Shown here piece by piece: positions 17,772-28,068 of a stretch of DNA of 56,093 bases. The notes beneath the pieces are model-generated. The model saw only the letters and a program-made list of their open reading frames with translations, did no database searches and was not told where the DNA came from. Numbering within the stretch: position 1 is the stretch's first letter; every line of letters starts with the position of its first letter. The stretch is from Bacteroidia bacterium (GTDB taxonomy: Bacteria > Bacteroidota > Bacteroidia > Chitinophagales > Saprospiraceae), in assembly GCA_030430845.1 (NCBI GenBank), contig JAUIKE010000037.1:1-56093 (forward strand), given 5' to 3'. A program made the translations under genes and the position numbers.

Positions 17772-18944
17772 TTAAACCAGTACTTTTTTCAGGGCATCCG
17801 CAAACATTCCCATCTCCTCCTGGGTGCCCATACTTACCCGGCAATACGACTGTCCCCATACTTGGAAGGCCCGGACTCCAATTCCCTGAGCAAACATTTT
17901 TTCAAGGAATGGCTTACCTTCCATAGCAATCGGGAATAAAATAAAACTAGTGTGTGAAGGGATGTAATCAAATCCCATGGCTGTAAGTTGGTCGTTGACA
18001 AAAGAGCGGGCCTCCGCCGTCCATTTCTTGGAGTTGGCCTGAAACTGCTTATCCTTCAAGGATGCCATAGCTCCCATAATCGAAGTCACGCACAATCCCA
18101 TGTTGCTCCTAACCATAGAAGTGATCATTTCAATGGTCTCAGGCAAGGCAACCATATACCCAATACGCAGGCCGGCCATAGCATGGATTTTAGAAAATGT
18201 ACGGGCGACCATCACGTTTTTCCCTTTTCTCACCAGGTCTACCATACTTTTCGATTCACAATCGTCCAGGAATTCCAGGTAGGCTTCATCAACAAAAACG
18301 GGCACCTTATCTGACACAGAGGAACAAAAGGCTCTAAGCTTCGCATTGTTTGTAATGGAGCCCGTAGGATTATTCGGGTTACAGATATATACCAATTTCG
18401 TTTTTTTATTCACAGCCGCTTCCATTCCGTCGAGGTCGTGTTCCCAGTCTTTGGTCAGCGGTACTTTTTTCCATTCTGCATCAAAACGCATAGCTGTGTT
18501 GATCAGAGACATATAAGCGGGATCTGCAGCTACGATGTTTCCTCCTCCCACAAAATGACTGATAGCTGTTTTCTCCAACAGATCCGTAGAGCCGGGGCCG
18601 AGCAGAATGTGCTCCTCGCTGACGCCCTCTTTTTCTGCCAGCATTTTCCGCAGTTCAGCAGCCTGAGAATGCCCGTATCTGTTTCCATTCGATACTGCCT
18701 CCATGATAGCCAGGCGAGTATTGTCGGAAGGACCAAATGGGTTTTCATTGGCCAGCAAACGCGCTTTCAGCGTTCTAACATCCGGGCGATTGGGTAATTC
18801 CAGTTCCCAGAATCCAACATTTTTACGGTATTGATGAGTAGCTGAGGAAGATTTGGCTGAAACCAGTGTCGGCGCAGCTACCAAACCTGTGGTGAAAAGG
18901 GCGGTGGCTCTCAGCCATTTACGGCGATCAATGTGATTAGACAT
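17772..18944 (-). CDS. Tat-exported PLP-dependent aminotransferase (HisC-like)
   Basis: A fold-type I aminotransferase of 390 aa. Its N-terminus is a twin-arginine signal (DRRKWLRATALF, hydrophobic stretch, AAPTLVSAKS), so it is probably exported folded with PLP. Catalytic features are NENPFGPSD, GPGSTDLLEK, NPNNPTGS, DEAYLEF, the PLP lysine in ARTFSKIHAMAGLRIGY, and a C-terminal VRAFQVWGQSYCRVSMGT. It resembles histidinol-phosphate aminotransferase, but the export signal and absence of his genes argue against histidine synthesis. The substrate is unknown. Confidence 0.88.
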   Translation of the reverse strand: MSNHIDRRKWLRATALFTTGLVAAPTLVSAKSSSATHQYRKNVGFWELELPNRPDVRTLKARLLANENPFGPSDNTRLAIMEAVSNGNRYGHSQAAELRKMLAEKEGVSEEHILLGPGSTDLLEKTAISHFVGGGNIVAADPAYMSLINTAMRFDAEWKKVPLTKDWEHDLDGMEAAVNKKTKLVYICNPNNPTGSITNNAKLRAFCSSVSDKVPVFVDEAYLEFLDDCESKSMVDLVRKGKNVMVARTFSKIHAMAGLRIGYMVALPETIEMITSMVRSNMGLCVTSIMGAMASLKDKQFQANSKKWTAEARSFVNDQLTAMGFDYIPSHTSFILFPIAMEGKPFLEKMFAQGIGVRAFQVWGQSYCRVSMGTQEEMGMFADALKKVLV

Positions 18945-18997
18945 GAGTTGTGTTTTTTCTTTTTGAAGAATAAGTACAGTGCATTCAAATTAACTCA

Positions 18998-19035
18998 ACA
19001 AATGATTGGCTGCCGGCCGGCAGCCAATCATTTGT
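18998..19035. repeat. 38-nt perfect palindrome
   Basis: ACAAATGATTGGCTGCCGG followed by its exact reverse complement, with no loop. It lies between the divergent aminotransferase and helical-repeat genes. The tip is GGCTGCC/GGCAGCC, as in other hairpins here. A binding site or a cruciform-type element is possible. Confidence 0.95.
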
Positions 19036-19050
19036 GATTATTAAATTGCC

Positions 19051-19088
19051 AAAAGAATATTATTGGAAGCCTCCAATAATATTCTTTT
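19051..19088. repeat. Second hairpin in the same divergent region
   Basis: A 17-bp perfect stem (AAAAGAATATTATTGGA with its complement) and a 4-nt loop. The arm CCAATAATATTCTTTTA recurs at about 22807 and, in part, at 54608. Together with the palindrome just before it, this is what the 347-bp gap 18945-19291 holds. Confidence 0.9.
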
Positions 19089-19291
19089 AAGTAAAAGTAA
19101 ATTGCAGAATAAGCTTCTTATAACTATTTTTAAATCAGATTGTTACGGCCAAAAAACAAAAAACAGCATATCGTTTTTAGATACAGAATTTTAAAAAACA
19201 TTTTATTTCTTTTGCCCTCAAAAACACCACCAAGAATCCACCTGACCAAATATTTTACCGGATACTGATTTTGTTTAAAATTTCTTTTGTT

Positions 19292-20797
19292 ATGCCCATT
19301 TCAAAAGCAGATGCTCTTTTCAGCCTCATACGGACGATGAGTAAGTCGGAAAAAAGGAGCTTTACACTTTATGTAAAAAAAATACAGGGAGGAGAACAGG
19401 AAACTCAGTTTTTCCAATTGTTCAAAATAATAGAGCCCATGGAGGCTTATAGAGAAGAGGAGATCCTTCAAAAACTTCAGCCCTTAAATAAGTCACAACT
19501 CGTCAACCTGCGCAGGCATCTATATCAACACTTGTGTACCAGCCTTCGCCTGGTGCACCTCAAAAAACGCATAGATACGCAAATACGTGAGCTCATCGAC
19601 TATGCTGAAATCCTTTATGGGAAAAGCCTGTATCTGCAAGCCCTTCAATTATTGCACAAAGCCAAGGGCATGGCAAAAGGCCACCATCTCGACCTTATGC
19701 ACCTGGAGGTCCTGGAGTTTGAAAAACGCATCGAATTCAGGCATATCACCCGGAGTATGCGCGGCCATACGGGCAACCTTACACAAGAAACCGACAGCAG
19801 AGCCTCCGTTATTGCCAAAACCATTCAATTGTCTAATCTGGCACTCGAACTACAAGGACAGTACATACAAAAGGGGCAGGCGCACAATGAACAAGACGCG
19901 GAGCTTCTCCGCCGGCGCCTTCACCCCACCTTACCTCCATTGAAGCATACTGCGGCTCAGCGAACTTTTTTCGAGAAAATTTATTTATACCAGGCCTATT
20001 TCTGGTATGCCTTTCAAATGAATGACCTGGGAGACTGCCACTACTATATAAATATGAGCCTTCACTTATTTGACCGTTATCCAGCCATGAAAAAGGAAGA
20101 CGCAGATATGTTTATGCGCTTGTTGCATCAGGATATGAGTATTTCCTTTCAAAAAGGGGATTCGAAAAGATTAGAGAAGCGACTGCAAACATTATCTGAT
20201 TTCTTTGAGGAGTTTAACCCGCATTTCAATCCAAATTCCCACCAAATGGGTCGCTTGTACTTGCAACTGGCCAGGCTCAATCAGTTTATTGTTTCGGAAC
20301 AATACGAGGAGGCATTACCACTCATTAAAGGAACCCTTCGTTTTATCGATCTACACCAAAGTACCATGGACCCGCACCGGGTGATGGTACTGTACTACAA
20401 GATCGCCGGTATATATATTGGTAGCCGCCAGTCTCATCACGCTATTTCTTATCTCACCAAAATCATAAACAACGACGGCAAGCACCTGAGGGCAGATATT
20501 CAGGTCTATTCCCGAATATTGTTCCTGATGGCTCATTTTGATTTGCAGAATTTTGATGTGATGGAGTTTCTATGCCCACAATTTGAGCGCTTTTTTCGTA
20601 AACATGGAGAACTGAATTCCCTCCAAATAAGCTGTTTCGATTTTCTCAAACAGATTTATAAACTTCCCAAAGAACAAATGGAAGGCCGATTCCTTATTTT
20701 CCAAAACAGCTTAAAAAGCTTGCGGGCAGATCCTTTTTTAAACAGGTCTTTCGCTTATTTAAATACCTTGTATTGGGTAGCCAAAAAACTTTTATAA
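19292..20797 (+). CDS. Large helical-repeat (TPR-like) protein of unknown function
   Basis: A 501-aa protein with no signal peptide or membrane helix. It starts with a basic stretch (MPISKADALFSLIRTMSKSEKRSFTLYV) and then alpha-helical pairs such as YLQALQLLHKAKGMAKG, YEEALPLIKGTLRFI and SHHAISYLTKIINND, which look like degenerate TPRs. Proteins of this design are widespread in Bacteroidota without an assigned role. The ATG at 19292 is preferred over an in-frame TTG at 19271. It is a single gene with a large upstream region. Confidence 0.7.
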   Translation: MPISKADALFSLIRTMSKSEKRSFTLYVKKIQGGEQETQFFQLFKIIEPMEAYREEEILQKLQPLNKSQLVNLRRHLYQHLCTSLRLVHLKKRIDTQIRELIDYAEILYGKSLYLQALQLLHKAKGMAKGHHLDLMHLEVLEFEKRIEFRHITRSMRGHTGNLTQETDSRASVIAKTIQLSNLALELQGQYIQKGQAHNEQDAELLRRRLHPTLPPLKHTAAQRTFFEKIYLYQAYFWYAFQMNDLGDCHYYINMSLHLFDRYPAMKKEDADMFMRLLHQDMSISFQKGDSKRLEKRLQTLSDFFEEFNPHFNPNSHQMGRLYLQLARLNQFIVSEQYEEALPLIKGTLRFIDLHQSTMDPHRVMVLYYKIAGIYIGSRQSHHAISYLTKIINNDGKHLRADIQVYSRILFLMAHFDLQNFDVMEFLCPQFERFFRKHGELNSLQISCFDFLKQIYKLPKEQMEGRFLIFQNSLKSLRADPFLNRSFAYLNTLYWVAKKLL

Positions 20798-20974
20798 AAA
20801 AAAATGCCGGAATATTTATTTCCGGCACTCACAAAAATCACAATCTTAAAGGTTTATTTCTATGTATTCTTCGTGTTTAAATGCTTGAAAAATACTTAAG
20901 TAAGAGGGAAGGTTCACTCATCCATCAAAAGTTACTTATCTAAAATTCTTAAAATGAATGAACACTCAAATATA
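20798..20974 (-). ncRNA. Candidate small RNA C (minus strand)
   Basis: A minus-strand TATATTTG box (20967-20974) is followed by about 160 nt, then GATTGTGATTTTT, a hairpin TGCCGGAA/TTCCGGCA (20805-20827) and nine T. The terminator lies right against the stop of the plus-strand gene, pointing against it. Confidence 0.35.
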
Positions 20975-21060
20975 TTATAAATCACTGCTTTATTTTTGGA
21001 CAGTTTTATAGCATTAAACCATATGAAAATTCACAAAAACACCCCACTCCTAATGTTTTA

Positions 21061-21171
21061 GAAAAAAAACCGGACTTTACAGCCCGGTTCATCATAAATA
21101 TTGTTCTTGTGAAATGAAATTCTTACCGCTTTAAGAATAACTTGTGCTTCATAGCATCTGATACAAATGTA
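21061..21171 (-). ncRNA. Candidate small RNA D (minus strand)
   Basis: A minus-strand TACATTTG box (21164-21171) precedes about 95 nt containing a 7-bp hairpin (ATTCTTA/TAAGAAT), TTTCAC..., TTATGATG, then a GC hairpin (AACCGG.../...CCGGTT, 21068-21089) and eight T. It resembles candidates A and B. With C it fills most of the 552-bp gap 20798-21349. Confidence 0.4.
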
Positions 21172-21349
21172 GATCAAATAGGCTTCATGAAAAAGGACAC
21201 TTATAGATCATGATACCATATAAAAAAATCAGGGAATGCCTACAAGCGTACAAAAGCTGCTTTTAAAAAGTGAGTCAAAGAACTTATCCTGGAGTATTTT
21301 TATTTTATAGAAGTTCTTTAAAACATTCACAAAACCAATTTTAACTGCC

Positions 21350-22768
<1,419 letters not shown>

Positions 22769-22778
22769 GGTAGGCTGA

Positions 22779-22803
22779 CGAAAAAGACCTGCGGTCTTTT
22801 TCG
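22779..22803 (+). terminator. Terminator of the sugar dehydrogenase gene
   Basis: An 11-bp stem (CGAAAAAGACC with GGTCTTTTTCG) and 3-nt loop, 10 bp after the stop codon. A relative with the same tip and the same CCAATAATATT tail lies at 54573-54609. Confidence 0.7.
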
Positions 22804-22858
22804 CCAACCAATAATATTCTTTTACTAAATTTGCCGATCAAACATAAAACCATCAAAA

Positions 22859-23377
22859 ATGAGTGATTCTTCCTTAACGGCAGTAATAAAAACCAACAAA
22901 GGGGACATCCGTCTCCGCTTATTCGCTAAAAAAGCTCCTTTAACAGTCGGCAACTTTGTCAACCTGGCCAAAAGAGGTTTTTATGATAATTTAATCTTCC
23001 ATCGGGTCATCCCCGACTTCATGATCCAGGGTGGTTGCCCGCTGGGCAGAGGAAGCGGCGGCCCCGGGTACCGTTTTGAAGATGAATTTGATCCGATCCT
23101 TTTACACGATCAACCAGGTATTCTATCCATGGCCAATGCCGGCCCAAACACGAACGGAAGCCAGTTTTTTATCACTCACGTCCCCACTCCATGGCTCGAC
23201 CGCAAACATTCCGTTTTCGGACAAGTAGAAAGTGAGGACGATCAGGCAGTAGTTGACAGCATTGCCGGAGGTGATGTCATGGAAAGCGTTACTATAGAAG
23301 GTGATACCAGCGAACTGGAAGCACAACTGGCCGATCGTTTGGCTGAGTGGAATGAGATTCTGGATAAGCAAGCTTAA
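22859..23377 (+). CDS. Cyclophilin-type peptidyl-prolyl cis-trans isomerase
   Basis: A cytoplasmic cyclophilin of 172 aa without a signal peptide. It catalyses proline isomerisation during folding. Core motifs are present: [31 protein letters not shown] (active-site Arg in FHRV), [46 protein letters not shown]. It lies 2 bp before mnmE and is probably co-transcribed with it. Confidence 0.95.
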   Translation: MSDSSLTAVIKTNKGDIRLRLFAKKAPLTVGNFVNLAKRGFYDNLIFHRVIPDFMIQGGCPLGRGSGGPGYRFEDEFDPILLHDQPGILSMANAGPNTNGSQFFITHVPTPWLDRKHSVFGQVESEDDQAVVDSIAGGDVMESVTIEGDTSELEAQLADRLAEWNEILDKQA

Positions 23378-23379
23378 AC

Positions 23380-24831
23380 ATGTCCTACACTGCACATAAT
23401 TTAACCGATACCATTGTAGCCCTCGCCACTCCACCCGGCGTGGGTGCTTTGGGCGTCATTCGTCTTTCGGGACAAGACGCCATCAAAATAGCTGATATCA
23501 TTTTCTGGGGTAAAAAGCTGGAAAAACAGCCTTCCCACACCATCCATTTCGGCACCATCAAGGACGATCAAGGCCGCATCATCGACGAGGTGCTGGCTTC
23601 CTTATTCGTATCGCCTCATTCCTACACCAAGGAAAACGTGGTCGAATTCAGCTGTCACGGCTCCAACTACATCATTCAGGAGATCATCCAGCTGTGCATT
23701 CAAAAGGGCGCCCGCATGGCCCAGCCGGGCGAGTTTACGCTACGAGCTTTCCTCAACGGCCGCATGGACCTCAGTCAGGCGGAGGCCGTAGCTGACCTGA
23801 TCGCCTCCAACTCCCGCTCTTCTCACGACCTGGCGATCAAGCAACTTCGGGGTGGCATCTCCCAAGAGATCAAAGATCTCCGGCAGCAGCTGATCGACTT
23901 CGCCAGCCTGATTGAGTTGGAACTCGACTTCAGCGAAGAGGACGTCGAATTTGCAGATCGCGATGACCTTCGTGCGCTGGTACAAAAAATCCAAAAACTC
24001 ATCCACTCCCTGATTGAATCTTTCCAACTAGGCAATGCCATCAAGCAAGGTGTCAGCACCGTCATCGCCGGTCGGCCCAATGCCGGGAAGTCTACGCTTC
24101 TAAATGCCCTGTTGAATGAAGAAAGGGCCATTGTCAGTGACATCGCCGGCACTACGCGCGACACCATCGAGGAGGTACTGAATATTAATGGTGTACAATT
24201 CAGAATTATTGATACAGCCGGTATTCGTCAGGCCCAGGATGCCATTGAAGAAGTAGGCGTTCAGAAAACCATGGAAAAGATCGAGCAATCGGCCATATTA
24301 GTGTATGTGTTCGATGTGATCCAGATGTCACCGGAAGAAGTTCGGGCCGACTTGTCGAAGCTCTACCGCGAAGGTGTGCAGCTGTTAATTGTTGCGAATA
24401 AGATGGATTTGAATCCGTACACCAAATTTGAACAATACTTCCCCCAACAAGAAGCAGAGGTCCGCAAGACCAACGACACTCCCCTGGAACCCCGGAACCC
24501 AGGAACCCCGGAACCCAATCAATGGGTCCCCATCTCCGCTCTTAACCAAATGAACATTGACTACCTCAAAGATAAGCTTTACCAATCGGTCATCTCCCAG
24601 CAAGTCAGCATGGATGATGCGGTGGTGAGTAACATTCGTCATTACGAGGCGCTGCAGAAGGCCTATGATAGTCTGACGGCTGTACTCCAAGGCATGGACA
24701 CGGGCGTCACCTCCGACTTTGTGGCGATGGACATTCGCCAGGCGCTGCATTACCTGGGTGAGATCACGGGTGAGATCAGCACGGATGATTTGTTGGGGAA
24801 TATTTTTTCGAATTTTTGTATTGGGAAGTAG
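23380..24831 (+). CDS. mnmE: tRNA modification GTPase MnmE
   Basis: MnmE works with MnmG to place the (carboxymethyl)aminomethyl group on U34 of tRNAs. The 483-aa protein has the tetrahydrofolate-binding N-domain (TIVALATPPGVGALGVIRLSG), a helical domain, the GTPase (GRPNAGKSTLLNALL, DTAGIR, NKMDL, ISAL) and the invariant FCIGK end. Between NKMDL and ISAL it carries an extra segment (TPLEPRNPGTPEPNQ) encoded by four tandem copies of an 8-bp repeat. The last 19 bases are duplicated at 38229-38247; the 3' end of mnmE is a known island integration site. Confidence 0.97.
   Translation: MSYTAHNLTDTIVALATPPGVGALGVIRLSGQDAIKIADIIFWGKKLEKQPSHTIHFGTIKDDQGRIIDEVLASLFVSPHSYTKENVVEFSCHGSNYIIQEIIQLCIQKGARMAQPGEFTLRAFLNGRMDLSQAEAVADLIASNSRSSHDLAIKQLRGGISQEIKDLRQQLIDFASLIELELDFSEEDVEFADRDDLRALVQKIQKLIHSLIESFQLGNAIKQGVSTVIAGRPNAGKSTLLNALLNEERAIVSDIAGTTRDTIEEVLNINGVQFRIIDTAGIRQAQDAIEEVGVQKTMEKIEQSAILVYVFDVIQMSPEEVRADLSKLYREGVQLLIVANKMDLNPYTKFEQYFPQQEAEVRKTNDTPLEPRNPGTPEPNQWVPISALNQMNIDYLKDKLYQSVISQQVSMDDAVVSNIRHYEALQKAYDSLTAVLQGMDTGVTSDFVAMDIRQALHYLGEITGEISTDDLLGNIFSNFCIGK
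24486..24517 (+). repeat. Four tandem 8-bp repeats inside mnmE
   Basis: GGAACCCC, GGAACCCA, GGAACCCC, GGAACCCA in a row (a 16-bp unit twice), in frame within the GTPase domain at about residues 369-380. Confidence 0.95.
24813..24831 (+). other. Putative attachment site (left), mnmE 3' end
   Basis: TTTTTGTATTGGGAAGTAG encodes the end of MnmE (FCIGK-stop) and recurs exactly at 38229-38247. SGI1-family islands integrate at an 18-bp site covering this same conserved codon run in mnmE (thdF/trmE). Confidence 0.7.
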
Positions 24832-24938
24832 TACCAGCTTCAGCTTGTCCGTTCTGCGGACTTTAGTCTGCAGCAGTTGTTTTTCCCTACCCAAACAAGC
24901 TAAAGCTCGCTTTACTGGCAAACTGAAGTTGGCGGTAC
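24831..24938. repeat. MITE-like repeat, copy 1
   Basis: Imperfect terminal inverted repeats (GTACCAGCTTCAG and CTGAAGTTGGCGGTAC) bound about 108 bp with internal small palindromes (GCGGACTTTAGTCTGC, AAGCTAAAGCTCGCTTT). It encodes nothing obvious. Copy 2 is at 38247-38373; similarity continues into the DUF433 gene that follows both copies. Confidence 0.75.
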
Positions 24939-24964
24939 GGTAGGGAATTACACCAACCAAGCAC

Positions 24965-25192
24965 ATGGATAAAAATGGCCTTCCATCTCGCATCACCATA
25001 AATCCTGCCATTTGCCAGGGCAAACCCTGTATCCGTAATCTGCGCTATCCGGTTGCTGTCATACTTGACATGCTCGCAGCGGGGGAAAGTATTGAAGAAA
25101 TATTAAATGAGTTTGATGATTTGGCAGAGAAAGATATCCGGGCTTGTCTGGAGTATGTAGATAAAGGTGATAGAGAGGGATTGAAACCATAA
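24965..25192 (+). CDS. DUF433 protein (antitoxin-like)
   Basis: A 75-aa DUF433 protein: PSRITINPAICQGKPCIRNLRYPVAVILDMLAAGESIEEILNEFDDLAEKDIRACLEYV is the complete family pattern, a winged-helix-like domain often paired with a DUF5615 PIN-like toxin. No such toxin follows, so it is an orphan. It is the first gene of the island after mnmE. A broken second copy lies at 38400-38502. Confidence 0.88.
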   Translation: MDKNGLPSRITINPAICQGKPCIRNLRYPVAVILDMLAAGESIEEILNEFDDLAEKDIRACLEYVDKGDREGLKP

Positions 25193-25308
25193 TCCAATAA
25201 AAACGTACAAATTAACTCTCTACCCTTCAGCTTTCAAGTCTATAAACCGCAAGCACTACTTCCAAAAATTTAATTACTTTAGAGTGTTTCGTACACAATC
25301 CCAGTCAC

Positions 25309-28068
25309 ATGAAAACACCAGAACAGCAGGCACGTGAAAAAATAGACCAACAACTCCGAGAAGCCGGCTGGATCATCCAAACGATGAAGTCCTTCAACCC
25401 AGCCGCAGGGTTGGGTGTGGCCATCTGCGAATATCCTACCGATACCGGTCCCGTCGATTACCTTTTAATGGTCAATAAAAAACCGGTGGGTGTCATTGAG
25501 GCAAAACGAGCCAAAGAGGGCGAACGCATCACCACTGTCGAAGATCAATCCGAACGATATGCAACCAGCCAATTAAAATGGAGCGTCAATCAGGATCCAC
25601 TGCCTTTTGTGTATGAAAGTACTGGCATACTGACGCACTTCCGGGATCTGCGGGATCCCAAACCTCGCTCCCGCCGGGTATTTTCTTTCCACCGACCCGA
25701 GACGATGAAAAAGTGGCTTGAAAAAGAGGAAACCCTCCGAGCCAGACTGCATAACTTTCCTGAACTCAATACCACCGGCCTCCGGGATTGCCAGATCAAC
25801 GCCATCCAGAACCTGGAGCAGTCTTTTAAAGAAAACCGGCCCAGAGCTTTGATTCAAATGGCTACCGGTAGTGGAAAGACCTTCACGGCCATTACGGCGG
25901 TTTATCGTTTGCTCAAATTCGCTGGAGCGAAGCGGATCCTCTTTTTGGTGGATACGAAAAACCTGGGCGAACAAGCCGAACAGGAATTCATGGCTTACAG
26001 CCCGAATGATGATCCAAGAAAGTTCACTGAATTATACGTAGCTCAACGCTTGAAGTCTTCAAGCATACCTGACAACCTGCATGTATGCATCAGCACCATC
26101 CAGCGGATGTACAGTATCCTGAAAGGGGAAGAATTGGATGAGTCGACGGAAGAAACCAACCCCAATGAAGTTAAACAGAAAAAGAAAGAGCCGCTGCCGG
26201 TAGTGTACAACCCAAAGATTCCGGCGGAATTTTTCGACTTCATTATCATCGATGAGTGCCACCGCTCGATCTATAACCTTTGGAAACAGGTCCTGGAGTA
26301 TTTCGACGCCTTCCTGATCGGTCTGACAGCTACTCCGGATAGCCGGACCTTTGGCTTTTTTAATGAAAATGTGGTGAGTGAATACTCGCATGAAAAAGCG
26401 GTGGCCGACGGAGTGAATGTGGGATATGAGATCTATACCATTGAAACGAAAATAACCAAAGAGGGTGCCAAGATCGAAGCTCAGGAATTTGTCGATAAAC
26501 GAAACCGCCTGACGCGCCGAAAACGCTGGGAACAGTTGGACGAAGAGGTGCATTACAGCAAAAAACAATTGGATAATGAGGTGGTCAACATGAGCACTAT
26601 CCGGAATATAATCAAGGCTTTCCAACAAAAGCTACAAACAGATATTTTTCCCGGAAGGGAGGAGGTGCCCAAAACCCTGGTCTTTGCTAAATCGGACAGC
26701 CATGCCGACGACATTATCAAAATCGTACGGGAAGAATTTGGAGAAGGCAATCAGTTTTGCAAAAAGGTTACCTACAAAAGCAAGGATGATCCAAAGAGTG
26801 TGCTGCAGTCCTTCCGGAACGACTTCTACCCTCGTGTGGCCGTCACGGTCGATATGATCGCCACCGGTACGGATGTGAAACCGATCGAGTGCCTGCTGTT
26901 TATGCGGGATGTGAAAAGCAAGAATTATTACGAGCAGATGAAGGGCCGCGGTACCCGTACCCTGGGCCAGGATGACCTGCAAAAGGTGACGCCTTCCGCC
27001 CTGACTGCTAAAACACACTTTGTGATCATCGATGCGGTGGGCGTGTGTAAATCTGTAAAAACGGACAGCCGGCCCCTGGAACGTAAGAAATCCGTTTCTT
27101 TGAAAGATCTGATGATGACGGTGGCCATGGGTGTCAAAGATGAAGATACCCTGACCTCTCTGGCCGGACGCCTGGCCCGGCTCAATCAGGAGATTGACCG
27201 AAATGAAAAAGAGAAGATGGCAGAGCTGGCCGACGGCCGGACGATCAGCACCATCACCAAGGATCTACTCAATGCTTTTGACCCGGATGTCATCCAAAAC
27301 CAGGCCCGGGAGCAATTCCAACTGCCGGAGGAAACTCCACCTAGCGAATTACAATTGAAAGAAGCCCAGGAAAGTCTCATCGAAAAAGCGGTCGAACCTT
27401 TTTACAAGCCGGACTTCCGAGAGTATGTAGAGAACGTCCGGAAAACCTACGACCAGATCATCGATACCGTCAACCGGGATGAGATCACCCACGCCGGCTG
27501 GGATCAGGATGCCAAAGATAAGGCGGAGGCCATGGTCCAAAGTTTTCGGGAATACATCGAGGCGAATAAAGATGAAATCACAGCTCTACAGATCTTTTAC
27601 AACCAGCCTTATCAACAAAGGTCCTTCACCTACCAAATGATCAAAGAGCTGAATGAAAAGCTGAAGGCCGACAGACCTCAACTGGCACCTTTACGTGTAT
27701 GGCAGGCCTATGAGCAACTGGAAAAGGTCAACGGTCAGAGCCCGAAGAATGAGCTGATCGCCCTGGTCTCCCTGATCCGTCGGGTGAGTGGTATTGACGA
27801 TGCCCTAACGCCTTATGATAAAACCGTGAATAAAAACTTCCAGGACTGGGTCTTTAAAAAGCAGGCCGGACCGCTTAAATTCACCCCTGAACAGATGGAC
27901 TGGCTGCGTATGATTAAGGATCATATTGCTACTTCCTTCCAATTGGAAAGGGAAGATCTGGACTATACCCCTTTTGATGCGGAAGGGGGAGTTGGTAAGA
28001 TGTATCAGTTGTTTGGAAGTGAAATGGAAGCCATTATTGATGAATTGAATAAAGAATTGGTTGCTTGA
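25309..28068 (+). CDS. hsdR: Type I restriction enzyme, R subunit
   Basis: HsdR translocates and cleaves DNA lacking the host methylation mark. At 919 aa it fits the EcoEI-like class. The nuclease domain shows PVDYLL with D50 and VIEAKR with E64 and K66 (PD-(D/E)xK). The helicase follows: MATGSGKT (~184-191), IIIDECHRSIY, LTATP, VTVDMIATGTDV, and the C-terminal QMKGRGTRT motif VI. A helical C-terminal region contacts the methylase complex. hsdS begins on the last base of its stop codon; hsdM comes only 5 kb later, after four other genes. Confidence 0.96.
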   Translation: MKTPEQQAREKIDQQLREAGWIIQTMKSFNPAAGLGVAICEYPTDTGPVDYLLMVNKKPVGVIEAKRAKEGERITTVEDQSERYATSQLKWSVNQDPLPFVYESTGILTHFRDLRDPKPRSRRVFSFHRPETMKKWLEKEETLRARLHNFPELNTTGLRDCQINAIQNLEQSFKENRPRALIQMATGSGKTFTAITAVYRLLKFAGAKRILFLVDTKNLGEQAEQEFMAYSPNDDPRKFTELYVAQRLKSSSIPDNLHVCISTIQRMYSILKGEELDESTEETNPNEVKQKKKEPLPVVYNPKIPAEFFDFIIIDECHRSIYNLWKQVLEYFDAFLIGLTATPDSRTFGFFNENVVSEYSHEKAVADGVNVGYEIYTIETKITKEGAKIEAQEFVDKRNRLTRRKRWEQLDEEVHYSKKQLDNEVVNMSTIRNIIKAFQQKLQTDIFPGREEVPKTLVFAKSDSHADDIIKIVREEFGEGNQFCKKVTYKSKDDPKSVLQSFRNDFYPRVAVTVDMIATGTDVKPIECLLFMRDVKSKNYYEQMKGRGTRTLGQDDLQKVTPSALTAKTHFVIIDAVGVCKSVKTDSRPLERKKSVSLKDLMMTVAMGVKDEDTLTSLAGRLARLNQEIDRNEKEKMAELADGRTISTITKDLLNAFDPDVIQNQAREQFQLPEETPPSELQLKEAQESLIEKAVEPFYKPDFREYVENVRKTYDQIIDTVNRDEITHAGWDQDAKDKAEAMVQSFREYIEANKDEITALQIFYNQPYQQRSFTYQMIKELNEKLKADRPQLAPLRVWQAYEQLEKVNGQSPKNELIALVSLIRRVSGIDDALTPYDKTVNKNFQDWVFKKQAGPLKFTPEQMDWLRMIKDHIATSFQLEREDLDYTPFDAEGGVGKMYQLFGSEMEAIIDELNKELVA

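Noticed and set aside
20768..20782. TTGTATTGGGTAG resembling the mnmE attachment site
   Set aside because: It is codons of the helical-repeat protein (LYWVAK), has mismatches to the 19-mer, and no repeat or boundary accompanies it.
24385..25023. Minus-strand open frame across the end of mnmE and the MITE-like repeat
   Set aside because: It covers conserved mnmE codons in antisense and non-coding repeat sequence; no family features.
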